From Hyphomicrobiales bacterium (GTDB lineage: Bacteria; Pseudomonadota; Alphaproteobacteria; Rhizobiales; Aestuariivirgaceae), in NCBI GenBank assembly GCA_026987255.1, contig JALSNA010000482.1, forward strand, positions 1-6,584: a stretch of 6,584 nt of DNA, read 5' to 3'. The notes beneath the pieces are model-generated. The model saw only the letters and a list, made by a program, of their open reading frames with translations, did not search any database and was not told the origin of the DNA. Of the stretch, positions 5,650-6,584 are shown piece after piece (the first letter of the stretch is position 1; each line of letters starts with the position of its first letter). Made by a program: the position numbers and the translations under genes.

Positions 5650-5934
5650 TCAGACCTGTTCGTCCATGAAGTGGGCGCCGATCTCGGTGGGGCTGCGCCA
5701 GGCCACCTCGCAGGGCCGTTCGCGTCCATCGGTGGGAAAATAGATGATGAACTGCTGGGGCACCATGGCCGGGGTGGCCAGTTTCAGGCGGCATCCGGTG
5801 GCCGAGATGTCGCGCAGCCGGCAGGTGATGGTGGACTGCCGGTTGTTGAATATGATGTAGGCCTGTTTGAGCACACGGATGCGCTGCGCCCGGCGGCGTT
5901 CAAAATTGGAACTTTGCTGCTGGTTCACGTTCAT
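5650..5934 (-). CDS. PilZ domain protein (putative c-di-GMP receptor)
   Basis: A 94-residue protein consisting of a single PilZ domain, which in many bacteria binds cyclic di-GMP. Both halves of the binding signature are present: R14-x-x-x-R18 (RRAQR) at the N-terminus and D42-x-S-x-x-G47 (DISATG) about 24 residues later. The beta-barrel strands that follow (CRLKLATP, FIIYFPTDG, PCEVAWR, IGAHFM) fit the fold. It is a minimal soluble version without an output domain, so it presumably acts through a partner. The membrane protein gene just downstream on the same strand is a candidate. ATG 5934 has GAGG directly abutting it, whereas the in-frame GTG at 5928 has that GAGG at an ideal 6-nt spacing. 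The real start may therefore be the GTG, giving 92 residues without changing the domain. No cyclase or phosphodiesterase gene is in the window. Confidence 0.85.
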   Translation of the reverse strand: MNVNQQQSSNFERRRAQRIRVLKQAYIIFNNRQSTITCRLRDISATGCRLKLATPAMVPQQFIIYFPTDGRERPCEVAWRSPTEIGAHFMDEQV

Positions 5935-6070
5935 CCTCGTTTCCCGCCAATTGCATGGTTGCGCCCCACGGCCATCGGCTAGTTGATGGCATCATATGCG
6001 GGGAAACTTAAGGCGGTGTAAACCGGCGGAGCGGAATTGAAGGCAATTGCGCAAAATTGTCGCCAAATCC

Positions 6071-6179
6071 GGCGAACTTGGCTGGATTCGAACCTGTCGT
6101 GCCCTGCGGACTGGGCTCAGAACTCGCAAAGAAGCATGGCGGATGGTTTCCAGGCTGGATGACTTCTTCAAGTTCGGCC
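6071..6179. repeat. inverted repeat enclosing a T-loop-like sequence
   Basis: CGAACTTG at 6073-6080 is matched in inverted orientation by CAAGTTCG at 6169-6176, with near-matching GC flanks on both sides. Inside, AAGAAG (6129-6134) pairs with CTTCTT (6163-6168), and GCCC (6101-6104) pairs with GGGC (6113-6116). GGATTCGAACC (6084-6094) reads on the minus strand as GGTTCGAATCC, the common tRNA T-loop. The plan is loosely cloverleaf-like, but there is no recognisable D-arm, anticodon arm, proper 5-bp T-stem or CCA. It could be a decayed tRNA-like element or coincidence. Confidence 0.3.
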
Positions 6180-6208
6180 ATTGAAGCGTGATCCAGGACC
6201 AACAAGCC

Positions 6209-6277
6209 ATCAACTCACTCGATGAGCGCCATCATCAATGCCAAATGCAGAAATGCTGAAAATCAAGTGAGTCGATG
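6209..6277. repeat. paired repeat with conserved flanks and inverted core
   Basis: Two 16-bp units, at 6209-6224 and 6262-6277, share the flanks ATCAA and CGATG. Their six-base cores are CTCACT and GTGAGT. The segments ACTCACT (6213-6219) and AGTGAGT (6266-6272) are exact reverse complements, so the units are direct repeats at the flanks and inverted at the core. This could form a hairpin with a 46-nt loop or be a pair of protein-binding sites. Confidence 0.4.
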
Positions 6278-6309
6278 TCAAAGATGTGCATGTCATGGCT
6301 CACAGGCAT

Positions 6310-6333
6310 GCAAGGGTGTTCAAACACGCTTGC
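6310..6333. repeat. imperfect palindrome upstream of the ileS promoter
   Basis: A 24-base near-palindrome, GCAAGGGTGTT followed by a central C and then AAACACGCTTGC, has one internal G-G mismatch. It forms a 5+4 bp hairpin with a four-base loop (TCAA). No T-run follows on + (CCTGG), so it is unlikely to be a terminator on that strand. It lies 17 bp before the putative -35 of ileS, where a regulator could bind. Confidence 0.35.
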
Positions 6334-6350
6334 CCTGGCCAACAGCCTTC

Positions 6351-6379
6351 TTCCCATTGCCGCCCATGGGCTCTATAAG
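6351..6379 (+). promoter_or_regulatory. putative ileS promoter
   Basis: TTCCCA at 6351-6356 (4/6 to the -35 consensus) and TATAAG at 6374-6379 (5/6 to the -10) are separated by an ideal 17 bp. This predicts a start near 6386 and a leader of about 30 nt before the ileS ATG, with AGGGG at 6402-6406 as ribosome binding site. Confidence 0.5.
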
Positions 6380-6415
6380 CCTCATCAAAGCATGTTGACA
6401 AAGGGGCTGATTCCC

Positions 6416-6584
6416 ATGAGCGACGACAAATCCCCCGATTACCGCCAGACGCTGTTTCTGCCCAGGACCTCCTTTCCCATGCGCGCCGGGCTGCCGAAGA
6501 AGGAGCCGGAGATTCTCGCCCGCTGGGAAAGGATGGACCTTTACCGGCGCTGCCGCGAGACCGCCAGGGGCAGGGAGAAATACA
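6416..6584 (+). CDS. ileS: isoleucine-tRNA ligase, N-terminal part (partial)
   Basis: Class I aminoacyl-tRNA synthetase that charges tRNA-Ile with isoleucine. Only 56 codons are present before the right edge. The sequence [20 protein letters not shown] (9-28), then [16 protein letters not shown] (30-45) and the RGREKY end, is the conserved lead-in of alphaproteobacterial IleS. The HIGH-type signature should follow just beyond the window. I choose ATG 6416 because family similarity begins there and AGGGG lies about 9 nt upstream. The frame is open further upstream to about 6260, with in-frame ATGs at 6275 and 6392, but these would precede or overlap the putative promoter. Confidence 0.93.
   Translation, partial: MSDDKSPDYRQTLFLPRTSFPMRAGLPKKEPEILARWERMDLYRRCRETARGREKY

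Larger units (their letters stand above)
5935..6415. other. intergenic region between the PilZ gene and ileS, no convincing gene
   Basis: This divergent 481-bp stretch is less GC-rich than its surroundings (by hand count 55 of 120 bases at 6181-6300). No frame on either strand looks coding. The minus-strand frames of 65-73 codons around 5992-6213 lack good start signals and resemble no family I know. It holds an inverted repeat with a tRNA T-loop-like sequence (6071-6179), a paired repeat (6209-6277), an imperfect palindrome (6310-6333) and a likely ileS promoter (6351-6379). Toward the PilZ gene a TATGAT hexamer (minus strand, 5991-5996) is the best -10; its nearest TTTACA (6017-6022) is 20 bp away, too far for a confident call. 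Confidence 0.6.

Noticed and set aside
5992..6213. Two overlapping minus-strand frames of 65-73 codons
   Set aside because: They lack proper ribosome binding sites, overlap in different frames and resemble no family I know. A GSNP-type motif arises only because the frame crosses a T-loop-like sequence.
6394..6400. TTGACA just before ileS as a -35 box
   Set aside because: It lies about 16 bp before the start codon, so a matching -10 would fall inside the gene. The TTCCCA/TATAAG pair upstream is better placed.
6275..6415. In-frame 47-codon extension of ileS from ATG 6275
   Set aside because: IleS homology starts at 6416. The extension spans the putative promoter and would be untranscribed if that promoter is used.
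1..6584. CRISPR arrays, insertion sequences, prophage or defence genes
   Set aside because: No regularly spaced repeats, transposase or integrase motifs, or defence-type domains were seen on either strand.

Overview
The window looks like chromosomal DNA of a GC-rich alphaproteobacterium. DnaE and IleS are close to the alphaproteobacterial versions, and a zf-CHCC (NDUFS6-like) zinc-finger gene and the cysE-DUF3126 pair are typical of that class. The sequence alone does not settle the order or genus. Codon use and GC look uniform through the genes. No transposase, integrase, CRISPR array or defence gene is visible, so this is mostly an ordinary core-genome stretch with a few interesting non-coding spots.

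Layout, left to right. (1) Positions 1-761, minus strand: the 5' part of dnaE (replicative polymerase alpha subunit, PHP domain), running off the left edge. (2) 762-1051: an intergenic stretch holding a strong intrinsic terminator on the + strand, preceded by a roughly 100-nt segment that folds into a nested rod. It is read here as a candidate small RNA. (3) 1052-1300, minus: a zf-CHCC zinc-finger protein, divergent from an alpha/beta hydrolase (1408-2160, plus). (4) 2144-3618, minus: an enoyl-CoA hydratase/isomerase-family gene followed by a LysE/RhtB-type exporter. The exporter's 3' end overlaps the hydrolase's 3' end by 17 bp. (5) 3727-4851, plus: cysE (serine O-acetyltransferase) and a DUF3126 gene, bridged by a 28-codon mini-ORF that overlaps both. 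(6) 4873-5934, minus: a PilZ-domain protein followed by an unrecognised single-pass membrane protein. (7) 5935-6415: a 481-bp, less GC-rich intergenic region with several repeat structures and a likely ileS promoter. (8) 6416-6584, plus: the first 56 codons of ileS, running off the right edge.

Functionally, the genes are mainly housekeeping: replication, cysteine biosynthesis (CysE makes O-acetylserine) and tRNA-Ile charging. Beside them are small accessory units: acyl-CoA metabolism plus export, a presumed c-di-GMP receptor with a membrane partner, and a hydrolase beside a zinc protein. The items most worth a second look are the candidate sRNA at about 900-1047, the mini-ORF linking cysE to DUF3126, the enoyl-CoA hydratase homologue lacking both catalytic glutamates, and the repeats upstream of ileS. 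None of these amounts to a demonstrated new system.
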